Counted from the stretch's first letter, positions 1-6,089 are shown. The stretch is DNA of 8,488 nucleotides from Paracoccaceae bacterium (GCA_030625695.1 DAOUQK010000143.1:1-8488); one strand, 5' to 3'. The notes: generated by a model not told the origin, from the sequence alone. A program made the numbers and translations.

Positions 1-499
1 AATACCAGTTTGGTCTTGCCGACGATCTTGCGCGCCATTTCAGGGGATCGTACCACCAAAGGCGAGATTTGTGCCAGCAATGCGGGGGCAGTCACGCTTG
101 CGATGGGGGTACCGTAGAGTGCGCCAAGGTGCATTTCCAGAGGCTTGCGCCACTCTGCCTTGTCCTTGCCCCTCAGACGGCCCTTGCGCGCCATGTGCGT
201 GGCCAGAGCCATATCGGCGAATGTCGGGCCGGGGTGGTGCCGCGTATCTCGGCAATGGTTTCCCCGGCACGGAGTCGACGCCTGATGCCGCGCCATTCGG
301 TGCGGGCTTCGTCCAGATCGACATCGCGCAAACTGCCAAGCCCGAAACTATGAGTCTTTCCGTCCCTCTTGACGCGCCCCAACCAACTGCGCCACCCTTT
401 GGGCGATACGCTCAGGTAAAGCCCGATGGTACCATTCTGCCCAGAGTCGGCGTGTCTGCCGGGCGGTAAAGTCCGCAGTTTCTTCTTCGTCAGGCTCAT
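1..499 (-). pseudogene. Tyrosine integrase, N-terminal part, frameshifted and cut by window edge
   Basis: Site-specific recombinase of the P4/prophage integrase type. Reading from 499 leftwards, the first ~85 codons give the Arm-DNA-binding (DUF4102-like) domain: a basic N-terminus (MSLTKKKLRTLPPGR), then LYLSVSPKGWRSWLGRVK, then FGLGSLRDVDLDEAR. That frame becomes nonsense after about residue 87 and stops at 173. The family-like continuation (PTFADMALATHMARK, then AEWRKPLEMHLGALYG, then EMARKIVGKTKLV), which is the SAM-like core-binding domain, runs open in another frame from about 240 to 1. The frames are joined by restoring one base, most simply in the G run at 231-234. The catalytic Arg/His/Tyr domain lies outside the window. 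The start at 499 has GGGGGAAC just upstream. It marks an integrated element or its remnant to the left. A sequencing error at the G run would make this an intact gene; I cannot tell which. Confidence 0.8.
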
Positions 500-563
500 A
501 TCGTTCCCCCACCTGTTGGCATACCTTGGCGCAGGATCGGGTTAAGGTGATATGTAAGCTACG

Positions 564-1478
564 TCAAGTAACCACCTTGATATCACTCACTTTGCCTGTA
601 TGGGGCTTTATGGCGCTATCATGCCTGAATTCCCAGACCAGAAACAAACCAGTGCCGATTACAATTGCCACCCCCAGCCAAGTGCCCGACGCAGGGTATT
701 CGCCAAAAAACACAGCACCCAAAACCACCATCCAGACAAATTGCAGGTTCATCAAAGGCGTCACCGCATAAGCGGCCAACAAACGCAACGCCACAACCAG
801 CACCCAGCGCGCCCCGAACAAAAGGGCGGCATAGACGGCAACCCAGGCGACATCGCCCAAGGGCATTGGCGTCCAGACAAATGGCAGGGCCGCACCCATC
901 ACCACAAATACCGCCAGATTTGGATAAAGAACCTGCGCCAAGGCATTGGATTCAAAGCGCCCTATGTAACGCGCCATCACCATCGACAAAGTGCCAAACA
1001 CGGCTGCGGAAAACGCCCATAGGTGCCCCGGTTTAATCGCTGCCACCCCTTCGGGAAATAAACACAACACGCCGATGAACCCCGCCACCAATGCGCCCCA
1101 GGCCGCGGGCCGCACGTGTTCGCGCAAGATCAGACCTGACATCAGCCCGGCCAGGATTGGCATTAAGCCTATGAAAAGAAACACTTCGGCAAAGGGCAGA
1201 TAGCGGAACGCATAGAAGAACGAGCAGCTTGCCAACACCGTCGCGCCCGAGCGCACCGCCATGGCGCGCGGTGCCACAGTTTTCCACCCCCTTTGTTGCG
1301 TGGAATGACGGTCAGCCAAAAGACTTAGCCCCACGACAATTGCCCCCGAAAGGGCAAACATCTGTGGCGCGGCATAGCCACCCGCGATCAGTTTGGTGAT
1401 CGCATCTCCCATTGATATCAACACGGTATATGCAACAGCTAACCCAGCGCCAAACCCCACGGTTTGCCTCGTTTTCAC
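564..1478 (-). CDS. EamA/DMT-family transporter (10 TM helices)
   Basis: Integral inner-membrane transporter of the drug/metabolite transporter superfamily, 304 residues, the usual length for a two-EamA-domain protein. Ten hydrophobic segments are visible at about residues 8-30, 38-55, 76-92, 95-117, 124-141, 151-170, 178-199, 208-230, 235-258 and 264-284. Each half carries the typical EamA wording: FFYAFRYLPFAEV followed by a PILAGLMS helix in the first, and TPLMNLQFVWMVVLGAVFFGE in two pieces in the second. The start is GTG and shares bases with the TGA stop of the upstream 358-residue gene (GTGA), so the two are probably translationally coupled and the start is well placed by that overlap. 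DMT members export or import small solutes such as amino acids, metabolites or S-adenosylmethionine; the substrate cannot be read here. As last gene of the repeat-peptide unit it may export a product of that unit, which is inference. Confidence 0.88.
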   Translation of the reverse strand: MKTRQTVGFGAGLAVAYTVLISMGDAITKLIAGGYAAPQMFALSGAIVVGLSLLADRHSTQQRGWKTVAPRAMAVRSGATVLASCSFFYAFRYLPFAEVFLFIGLMPILAGLMSGLILREHVRPAAWGALVAGFIGVLCLFPEGVAAIKPGHLWAFSAAVFGTLSMVMARYIGRFESNALAQVLYPNLAVFVVMGAALPFVWTPMPLGDVAWVAVYAALLFGARWVLVVALRLLAAYAVTPLMNLQFVWMVVLGAVFFGEYPASGTWLGVAIVIGTGLFLVWEFRHDSAIKPHTGKVSDIKVVT

Positions 1479-2551
1479 AGCGCAACCCCGCGCAACCCAG
1501 TGCGGGCGAACCCGGCAAAAAACGCTTCGAACTTGTCCGAGCTGGCCTGCGCCTCGCTCAAAATCTCATACCCTGTTTCGCTCAGCGCATCCTCGACGTG
1601 ACCGCGCATCACCTGCCAATCGCTGGAACGCTGATCTTCAAGCTGGAACATACACTGAGACATCTGGCGCAATGGCCCGCCCACAGCTTCGGCGCGATAA
1701 AATGCCATGCGTTCAAAATGCGCCTCTTTGGTGAAAGCATCGCCACCCGCAACGGCCAACTGCCAGTTGCAGACAAAATAGTCGTGATAGTCATCCTGAG
1801 TTGAAACCTGCGCGCCGGTGGAAACACTGAACATATGTGTCTCGCGGGTCAGCCAATCCTCCCAGATATCCGAAGGTGTGGCCCCGGCATATCGCAGAGC
1901 GACACAGATTTCGGCCAACAGGTCAGCATTCTGATCAAGGTAGGCAAGGATCCCGGCAAATTCCAGCGAGGTAATCGCAGCCGGGGACAACCCCGGGTCA
2001 CGCCGTCCGTATTCGCTCAGATAAAACACAATATGGGTCAGCTCGTAGGCCGCCTTTTTGTTCGGCATCGCGAATGTTTCCGACCGATCAATAAAGGCAT
2101 GCAATCGCGCATTCAGGCTAAAATCAGCAGGCAACGGGTCGACCCCGCGTCGCGCCATCAAACGCCGCGCTTCGGCTCTCTGCAAATCAGACATTTCGGC
2201 CTCGGCCAGCCCTTCGCGGGCGACCCAATGGCAGAGCTTTTCGGCCTTGTTCCCATCCATCCCCAGATCCTCAAGATCGAGACAAATCGACAGCAAAAAC
2301 CGGTAGTATTGTGGGAAAAACCCCAGGCGCCTTTCCACCTGATCATAAAACCCCTGATGCGGGGTCAGCGCGTCTGTTTCCAGAGCCGCGTTGGTACACT
2401 CAAGAATATTCAGCAGTTCGGCGTTTTCCTTGAGCCAGAACACATCGTCACCAAAGCGGCGATGTGTGGCAAAGCTGGCGATCAAGGCTGACCGCCGTGC
2501 TTCATGGCTTTGACGTTGGGACGGAACGTTCAGGGTGATTACATTTGACAT
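1475..2551 (-). CDS. Conserved hypothetical helical protein, partner of the repeat peptide
   Basis: A soluble 358-residue protein with no signal peptide or membrane helix; I do not recognise an established function. It appears largely alpha-helical throughout. Distinctive stretches are LGFFPQYYRFLLSICLDLED (76-95), YELTHIVFYLSEYGRR (169-184) and DDYHDYFVCNWQLAVAGG (253-270), with His173 and His256 as possible functional residues. The ELTHxVFYLxxYG wording faintly recalls helical-toroid proteins found in natural-product clusters, but this is memory-level similarity only. I place the start at MSNVITL because GAGAG sits 8 bases upstream; an upstream in-frame ATG at 2608 has no ribosome site. It follows the repeat-peptide gene after 73 bases and overlaps the transporter start by GTGA, so the three genes probably form one transcript. 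A role in modifying, binding or delivering the repeat peptide is a guess from context. Confidence 0.8.
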   Translation of the reverse strand: MSNVITLNVPSQRQSHEARRSALIASFATHRRFGDDVFWLKENAELLNILECTNAALETDALTPHQGFYDQVERRLGFFPQYYRFLLSICLDLEDLGMDGNKAEKLCHWVAREGLAEAEMSDLQRAEARRLMARRGVDPLPADFSLNARLHAFIDRSETFAMPNKKAAYELTHIVFYLSEYGRRDPGLSPAAITSLEFAGILAYLDQNADLLAEICVALRYAGATPSDIWEDWLTRETHMFSVSTGAQVSTQDDYHDYFVCNWQLAVAGGDAFTKEAHFERMAFYRAEAVGGPLRQMSQCMFQLEDQRSSDWQVMRGHVEDALSETGYEILSEAQASSDKFEAFFAGFARTGLRGVAL

Positions 2552-2624
2552 CTGATTTCTCTCTTTCAAATGGGGTCTATCTGAACGCCCCGTATCCAAC
2601 TTCAACATGTTCGTTTAAGGGCGG

Positions 2625-3044
2625 TTAGCTGCCCGAAGAGAACATTTCGGTGCGCTCACCAGAGGTTGCATCGCTGGTGGCAACTGGGGCCGAACCAGAT
2701 GAGAACATCTGCGTACCTTCGCCGGTGGTCACGTCGCCGATGGCAACCGGAGCAGAACCAGATGAGAACATCTGAGTGCCTTCGCCGCTAAGAGCCGTGG
2801 TATTCAAAGAAGGTGCAGAGCCGGAAGAAAACATCTCGGTGCCTTCACCGGTAATAGCCGTCTGGGCCACCGAAGGGGCAGAACCGGACGAGAACATCTG
2901 AGTGGCGTCGCCCATCAGTGCATCGCTGCTTACCGGGGCAGAGCCCGAGGAGAACATTTCAGTGGCATCACCATCAAACAGGTTTGTCGCCTCGGTTGTG
3001 GTGAATGTTTCCTGGATGGCGTATGTTTTACGAAGTGCAGTCAT
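2625..3044 (-). CDS. Small repeat protein with six MFSSGS(AP) motifs, possible multi-core peptide precursor
   Basis: A 139-residue, cysteine-free protein. After a leader-like N-terminus of about 24 residues (MTALRKTYAIQETFTTTEA...) it consists wholly of tandem units of the form G-[DE]-[AGR]-T-[EQ]-MFSSGSAP plus a 7-8 residue variable linker rich in Ser, Thr, Ala and Val. There are five full units (first 20, then four of 21 residues) and a sixth cut to GERTEMFSSGS, so the protein ends exactly on the motif. The motif is invariant while linkers drift, which indicates selection on the motif. Such leader-plus-identical-core architecture is typical of multi-core ribosomal peptide precursors, but a repetitive structural or secreted protein is also possible. 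The start at 3044 is preferred because GAGGA lies 8 bases upstream; ATG at 3059, five codons earlier, has only a distant AAGAGGTGA. It is first in a unit with the 358-residue protein and a transporter. I recognise no named family with certainty. Confidence 0.82.
   Translation of the reverse strand: MTALRKTYAIQETFTTTEATNLFDGDATEMFSSGSAPVSSDALMGDATQMFSSGSAPSVAQTAITGEGTEMFSSGSAPSLNTTALSGEGTQMFSSGSAPVAIGDVTTGEGTQMFSSGSAPVATSDATSGERTEMFSSGS
2628..2972 (-). repeat. Six in-frame tandem repeats (63-bp period) encoding MFSSGS(AP)
   Basis: The coding repeats of the small repeat protein: units of 60, 63, 63, 63 and 63 bp and a terminal 33-bp part unit. Each contains, on the plus strand, a recognisable GAACATCT or GAACATTTC core (antisense of the MetPhe codons) next to TC[AT]GA, TCCGGA or similar Ser-Ser-Gly codons. 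Codons for the constant motif vary synonymously between units (for example TCTTCCGGCTCT against TCATCTGGTTCT). The units are therefore old duplications held by protein-level selection, not a recent expansion. Confidence 0.9.
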
Positions 3045-3108
3045 TGTTTTGGTCCTCATGTTGGAAGTTGATCACCTCTTAACGCTTGCACCTTAAGGGA
3101 GAGTTGGA

Positions 3109-3136
3109 AACATATTTTTCTACTGCAAGATGTAAA
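3109..3136 (-). promoter_or_regulatory. Candidate sigma-70-type promoter of the repeat-peptide unit
   Basis: On the minus strand TTTACA (3136-3131, five of six to TTGACA) and TATGTT (3114-3109, four of six to TATAAT) are separated by 16 bases. The start point would fall near 3102, giving a leader of about 58 bases to the ATG at 3044. The leader holds the partial inverted repeat CTTAA-N10-TTAAG (3078-3097). Pattern match only. Confidence 0.35.
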
Positions 3137-3145
3137 TTGGGGGTG

Positions 3146-3154
3146 TTATCCACA
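3146..3154 (+). promoter_or_regulatory. DnaA box (perfect TTATCCACA), promoter-proximal
   Basis: An exact match to the consensus DnaA-binding nonamer. It ends nine bases before the -35 element (3136-3131) of the candidate promoter for the repeat-peptide unit, a position from which a bound protein could activate or repress. A second identical box in the same orientation lies 76 bases away. DnaA binding is inferred from the motif. Confidence 0.5.
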
Positions 3155-3221
3155 TTAACTTTGCCCGCCAATAATTTGACGTCCAACGAAAAGTCAGCGA
3201 CACAAACCCGGTCAAAAAAAC

Positions 3222-3230
3222 TTATCCACA
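3222..3230 (+). promoter_or_regulatory. DnaA box (perfect TTATCCACA), distal
   Basis: Second exact consensus nonamer in the same intergenic gap, same orientation, preceded by an AT-rich run (TCAAAAAAACT at 3212-3222). The two boxes start 76 bases apart, about seven helical turns, so they would lie on roughly the same face of the DNA. I saw no further perfect copy elsewhere in the window. Confidence 0.5.
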
Positions 3231-3344
3231 GGTGCGTTTTGAGACAGTTAATACCCACATTAGCAACAATAGCCCGCACGAATCACCGGACCAATTCACC
3301 ATTCTGACCGGGAATTGACCCGCAAACAGAGCCACTGACGCGGC

Positions 3345-3374
3345 TTGATTCGCCCCCGTTGGGTGCATTAGATA
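3345..3374 (+). promoter_or_regulatory. Weak candidate promoter for exonuclease III gene
   Basis: TTGATT (3345-3350) and TAGATA (3369-3374) are spaced by 18 bases. An overlapping TATGAT (3373-3378) is a better -10 hexamer but lacks a -35 at the right distance. The start would fall near 3381, about 40 bases before the ATG. Low confidence. Confidence 0.22.
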
Positions 3375-3419
3375 TGATGGGCGAGTCATTCCCGACCGCA
3401 ATTGCGACAAGGGACGGTT

Positions 3420-4199
3420 ATGAAAATCGCTACATTCAATATCAACGGCATCAAGGCCCGTAGTATCGCCCTGCCCGACTGGCTGGACGCCGCACAGCCG
3501 GATGTTGTCCTGTTACAGGAAATCAAGTCGGTTGATGACGGTTTCCCGCGCGCATTATTCGAGGATCGCGGCTATAACGTCGAAACCCACGGTCAAAAGG
3601 GCTTCAACGGCGTGGCGATCCTGTCAAAACTACCACTGGAAGACGTCACCCGCGGCCTGCCCGGTGATGACAGCGACGAACAGGCACGTTGGATCGAGGC
3701 GACAGTGATTGGCAAATCTGCTTTGCGCATTTGCGGGTTGTACCTGCCCAACGGCAATCCGGTGCCAGGACCGAAGTATGACTATAAACTGGCCTGGATG
3801 GATCGGCTGCACGCGCGCGCCCAGGATTTGTTGGCGCAAGAGGAACCGGCCCTGATGGCCGGCGACTATAACATCATCCCACAACCCGAAGACGCGGCAC
3901 GGCCCGATGCCTGGAAAGACGACGCATTATACCGACCACAAAGCCGGGCCGCCTATAGACGCATCCTTAACCTTGGGTTTACCGATGCATTCCGCGCCCG
4001 GGTCCAGGGCCCGGAACATTATTCCTTTTGGGATTATCAGGCCGGGGCCTGGAATCGCAACGATGGCATCCGCATCGACCACTTCCTGTTGACCCCGCAA
4101 GCGGCCGACCTGCTGCAAGACGCCCATATCGACGCGGCAATCCGTGGCTATGAAAAACCTTCGGACCACGTCCCGGTCTGTATTTCACTCGACCTCTGA
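3420..4199 (+). CDS. xthA: Exodeoxyribonuclease III (class II AP endonuclease)
   Basis: DNA-repair nuclease of the endonuclease/exonuclease/phosphatase fold. It cuts the backbone at abasic sites and degrades one strand of duplex DNA 3' to 5', in the cytoplasm, in base-excision repair. At 259 residues it is normal for the family. Motifs in order: MKIATFNINGIKAR (1-14), LLQEIK with metal ligand Glu34, GVAILSK (64-70), GLYLPNG with Tyr108, AGDYNI with Asp149 and Asn151, YSFWDY (201-206), IRIDHFLL with Asp220, and PSDHVPV with catalytic His250 and its partner Asp249. These match the Glu34, Tyr109, Asp151, Asn153, Asp229 and His259 set of the E. coli enzyme. The start at 3420 is chosen because GGGA lies five bases upstream and the protein then begins at the conserved strand; six codons further upstream are open but unsupported. 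It is monocistronic by layout, with a stem-loop downstream. Confidence 0.95.
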   Translation: MKIATFNINGIKARSIALPDWLDAAQPDVVLLQEIKSVDDGFPRALFEDRGYNVETHGQKGFNGVAILSKLPLEDVTRGLPGDDSDEQARWIEATVIGKSALRICGLYLPNGNPVPGPKYDYKLAWMDRLHARAQDLLAQEEPALMAGDYNIIPQPEDAARPDAWKDDALYRPQSRAAYRRILNLGFTDAFRARVQGPEHYSFWDYQAGAWNRNDGIRIDHFLLTPQAADLLQDAHIDAAIRGYEKPSDHVPVCISLDL

Positions 4200-4280
4200 T
4201 CAGCCACCCCAACAGCGCATCCAGCGCCACGCAAAATCATCACGCCAACGCGGAACCCAGCACAGTCCAAACTAAACAGC

Positions 4281-4329
4281 GTGCCGAAGGCACTCCTTTC
4301 GAGTGAAACCAATATTATTGGTTTCACTC
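4281..4329. terminator. Two stem-loops at a convergent junction, likely bidirectional terminator
   Basis: GTGCC-GAA-GGCAC (4281-4293) is followed by TCCTTTC. Then comes a perfect 13-bp stem, GAGTGAAACCAAT (4301-4313), loop ATT, ATTGGTTTCACTC (4317-4329). The larger stem covers the stop codon of the monooxygenase gene (4324-4326), so it lies at the meeting point of that gene and the exonuclease gene. Neither arm has a clean T run, so termination may be inefficient or the element may protect 3' ends. Confidence 0.55.
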
Positions 4330-5475
4330 CGATTGCGTGACGTCCAGCCCATAAAGCCAGTCAAACTGGTGCAGCATCCGCCCGGGGGTAATCGCGCCGC
4401 CCAATCGTAATGCCAGATGTGCGCCCCCCCGCAACGGCCCGCGCAGATGATATTTCCACGCATTGCCATTGGCCGCCTTGATCACCCGAACCGCCCGGTC
4501 ACGCCGCAGTGTCTGATACTGTGCCAGTGTGTCACCACGTGCCAGGCAATCTGCCAAGACCCAGGCATCCTCTAAGGCCATATTTGCACCCTGCGCCAAA
4601 AACGGCAGGGTCGGATGGGCCGCATCACCGACCAATACCACCCCCGGAGCATGCCACCGCGCCGCCACTGGATGACGGAACAAGCCCCAAAGACCAACCG
4701 TTTCAACCCGGTCCAGCAACGCCTTCGCGGTGCCGCCAAACCCGGCAAACGCAGCCCGCAGGTTGTCGGGGTCATCCCGAATATCCCATCCTTCGTCGAC
4801 CCAACCGGTTCGCTCTTCAACGGCCACCAGATTGACCAGCTTACCACCCCGAAGCGGATAACACACCAGATGCCGCCCTGGCCCCATGAAGACCTGCGCT
4901 TCAGCCGGCAATTCCAAATCATTGGGAACCACCGCCCGCCACGCCACCTGACCGGTAAAAAACGGCGCATCCGCCCCGTTTATCGCCACCCGGGCCTTTG
5001 AATGCAGCCCGTCTGCACCCACCACCAGATCGCCGCGAAATTCGGAACCATTGGCGAGGGATACAACCCCATCCGCAACCCGTTCAACCCGCTGCAACAG
5101 ACGTATCTTCACGCCGGCATCCCGCGCAGCAGCAACCAGAAGATCAATCAGATCCGCGCGATGGACAAAATAATACGCCTGATCCGGGGCCAATTGCCGC
5201 AAATCCAGCCGCACCACTTGGCGGCTTTTTGCGTAGTCGCGCAGCACCACCGCCCGCCCCAGCACCGCGTTCACCGCCAATCCAGGCTCAAGCCTAAGGG
5301 CGCGTAATACCGCCAACCCATTGGGCGATATCTGCAACCCTGCGCCAACTTCCGTTATTGCTTCAGCCTGCTCCAATACCGTGACATCCGCCCCGGCGCG
5401 ACGCAGACACAATGCCGACGTCAACCCGCCAATGCCGCCGCCAACAACAATCACTTTTTGCCCGGTTAATGCCAT
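4324..5475 (-). CDS. FAD-dependent monooxygenase (salicylate/3-hydroxybenzoate hydroxylase-like)
   Basis: Cytoplasmic class A flavoprotein monooxygenase that would use NAD(P)H and oxygen to hydroxylate an aromatic or similar ring; 383 residues, normal length. Visible motifs: the N-terminal dinucleotide fold VIVVGGGIGGLTSAL (8-22) with acidic Glu35 at the end of the second strand; HRADLIDLL (105-113) with the FAD-contacting Arg106; the DG motif VVGADGLHSKAR (151-162); and the GD motif VLVGDAAHPTLPFLAQGANM (280-299), which also contacts FAD. The proline-rich PTLPFLAQGAN segment is typical of the salicylate 1-hydroxylase and 3-hydroxybenzoate 6-hydroxylase branch, and UbiH-type enzymes are related. 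The substrate cannot be fixed from sequence. The start at 5475 has AAGAGG six bases upstream. No aromatic-ring cleavage genes flank it, so it stands alone between xthA and the DksA-family gene, whose terminator precedes it. Confidence 0.9.
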   Translation of the reverse strand: MALTGQKVIVVGGGIGGLTSALCLRRAGADVTVLEQAEAITEVGAGLQISPNGLAVLRALRLEPGLAVNAVLGRAVVLRDYAKSRQVVRLDLRQLAPDQAYYFVHRADLIDLLVAAARDAGVKIRLLQRVERVADGVVSLANGSEFRGDLVVGADGLHSKARVAINGADAPFFTGQVAWRAVVPNDLELPAEAQVFMGPGRHLVCYPLRGGKLVNLVAVEERTGWVDEGWDIRDDPDNLRAAFAGFGGTAKALLDRVETVGLWGLFRHPVAARWHAPGVVLVGDAAHPTLPFLAQGANMALEDAWVLADCLARGDTLAQYQTLRRDRAVRVIKAANGNAWKYHLRGPLRGGAHLALRLGGAITPGRMLHQFDWLYGLDVTQSE

Positions 5476-5490
5476 ATCAGCCTCTTAACG

Positions 5491-5519
5491 AAAAAACGCC
5501 GGGGAAACATGTCCCGGCG
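5491..5519 (-). terminator. Intrinsic terminator of the DksA-family gene
   Basis: On the minus strand CGCCGGG, a nine-base loop and CCCGGCG form a 7-bp GC-only stem (5519-5497), directly followed by six T residues (5496-5491). This is a textbook rho-independent terminator, 37 bases past the stop of the DksA-family gene. It isolates that gene from the monooxygenase gene transcribed in the same direction, which starts 15 bases further on. Confidence 0.88.
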
Positions 5520-5555
5520 CCTTGTTCAATTGTCGCAGATAACCGAAGCCTTCGC

Positions 5556-5978
5556 TCAGTCGTCGCGATGTACCTTCTCACGCCGCTCATGGCGTTCCTG
5601 CGCCTCAAGGCTCAGGGTAGCGATGGGCCGTGCATCCAGCCGTTTCAGCGAAATCGGCTCACCTGTCACGTCGCAATAGCCGTATTCGCCTTCTTCAATC
5701 CGGCGCAATGCGGCGTCAATCTTGCTAACCAGCTTGCGGGCGCGATCACGGGTTCGCAGCTCAAGCGCGCGGTCGGTTTCTTCACTGGCGCGGTCCGCCA
5801 CATCCGGAATATTACGCGTCCCATCCTGAAGTGTTTCGATCGTGTCGCGGCTCCCGGCCAGTAGTTCCTGCTTCCAGGCGTTCAGCTTGCGGCGAAAATA
5901 CTCAAGCTGTTTGTCATTCATGAAAGGTTCATTTGCGGCCGGGCTATAGTCGTCCGGCAGAAAGACTTCCTGCTTCAT
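5556..5978 (-). CDS. dksA: RNA polymerase-binding transcription factor, DksA/TraR family (zinc ligands lost)
   Basis: Binds the RNA polymerase secondary channel and, with ppGpp in E. coli, tunes rRNA and amino-acid promoters. The 140 residues match the family: an N-terminal segment (LPDDYSPAANEPFMNDKQLEYF), a coiled coil of about residues 25-95 with its tip PDVADRASEE carrying the DxxDxA signature (Asp59, Asp62, Ala64), then a C-terminal globular part (EYGYCDVTGEPISLKRLDAR). The tip Asp and Ala residues are the functional ones in E. coli DksA. Of the four zinc cysteines only Cys102 remains; the others are Thr105, Ser123 and Ala126. This looks like the cysteine-poor DksA of alphaproteobacteria. 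The start is MKQEVFLP at 5978, with GAGGGAG about six bases upstream; the open frame runs 40 codons further, but that part shows no family similarity. It is divergent from the MoxR gene and ends in its own terminator. Confidence 0.9.
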   Translation of the reverse strand: MKQEVFLPDDYSPAANEPFMNDKQLEYFRRKLNAWKQELLAGSRDTIETLQDGTRNIPDVADRASEETDRALELRTRDRARKLVSKIDAALRRIEEGEYGYCDVTGEPISLKRLDARPIATLSLEAQERHERREKVHRDD

Positions 5979-6071
5979 TTCAACTCCCTCTGGGTGGCCT
6001 GCAACGTCCATCATAAAACTTCTCCGAACACGTGGCCCCCTCTTGATCCAGCGTTTATCCGAGGCTTGAAA

Positions 6072-6089
6072 GATTGTCACTACACAATC
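6072..6089. promoter_or_regulatory. 18-bp inverted repeat between divergent dksA and MoxR genes
   Basis: GATTGT-CACTAC-ACAATC is a perfect 6-bp inverted repeat with a 6-base centre, a common shape for a dimeric repressor operator. It begins just after TTGAAA (6066-6071), a -35-like hexamer for rightward transcription. It lies 94 bases from the DksA start and 72 bases from the MoxR start. No regulator can be assigned. Confidence 0.3.

Larger units (their letters stand above)
3045..3419. other. Divergent intergenic region between repeat-peptide unit and exonuclease III
   Basis: A 375-base stretch without a convincing gene. It is visibly more AT-rich than its neighbours over about 3100-3270. 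It holds the candidate promoter of the repeat-peptide unit, two perfect DnaA boxes and a weak candidate promoter for the exonuclease gene. A short open frame on the minus strand (3079-3279) lacks a ribosome site and family resemblance. Two DnaA boxes are too few to call an origin of replication, and no dnaA, parAB or other origin-linked gene is in view. Confidence 0.6.

Noticed and set aside
547..586. GTGATAT / ATATCAC inverted repeat across the transporter stop codon as a terminator
   Set aside because: The 7-bp, AT-rich arms are 26 bases apart with no T run, so a stable hairpin is unlikely.
1835..2491. 218-codon plus-strand open frame
   Set aside because: It is antisense to the 358-residue gene, with no ribosome site and low-complexity, Gln/Arg/Pro-rich composition typical of a shadow frame.
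2552..2608. 19-codon N-terminal extension of the 358-residue protein
   Set aside because: ATG at 2608 lacks a ribosome site, whereas GAGAG precedes the ATG at 2551.
2628..2972. CRISPR array
   Set aside because: The 63-bp periodic repeat is in frame, coding, and has drifting synonymous codons rather than identical repeats with unique spacers.
3078..3097. CtrA-type site (TTAA-N7-TTAA)
   Set aside because: The TTAA halves are separated by ten bases, not seven.
3100..3270. Replication origin
   Set aside because: There are only two DnaA boxes, no clear unwinding repeats and no origin-linked genes in view; kept only as DnaA boxes.
3079..3279. 66-codon minus-strand open frame upstream of the repeat-peptide gene
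   Set aside because: It covers the candidate promoter and both DnaA boxes in part, has no ribosome site and resembles no family.
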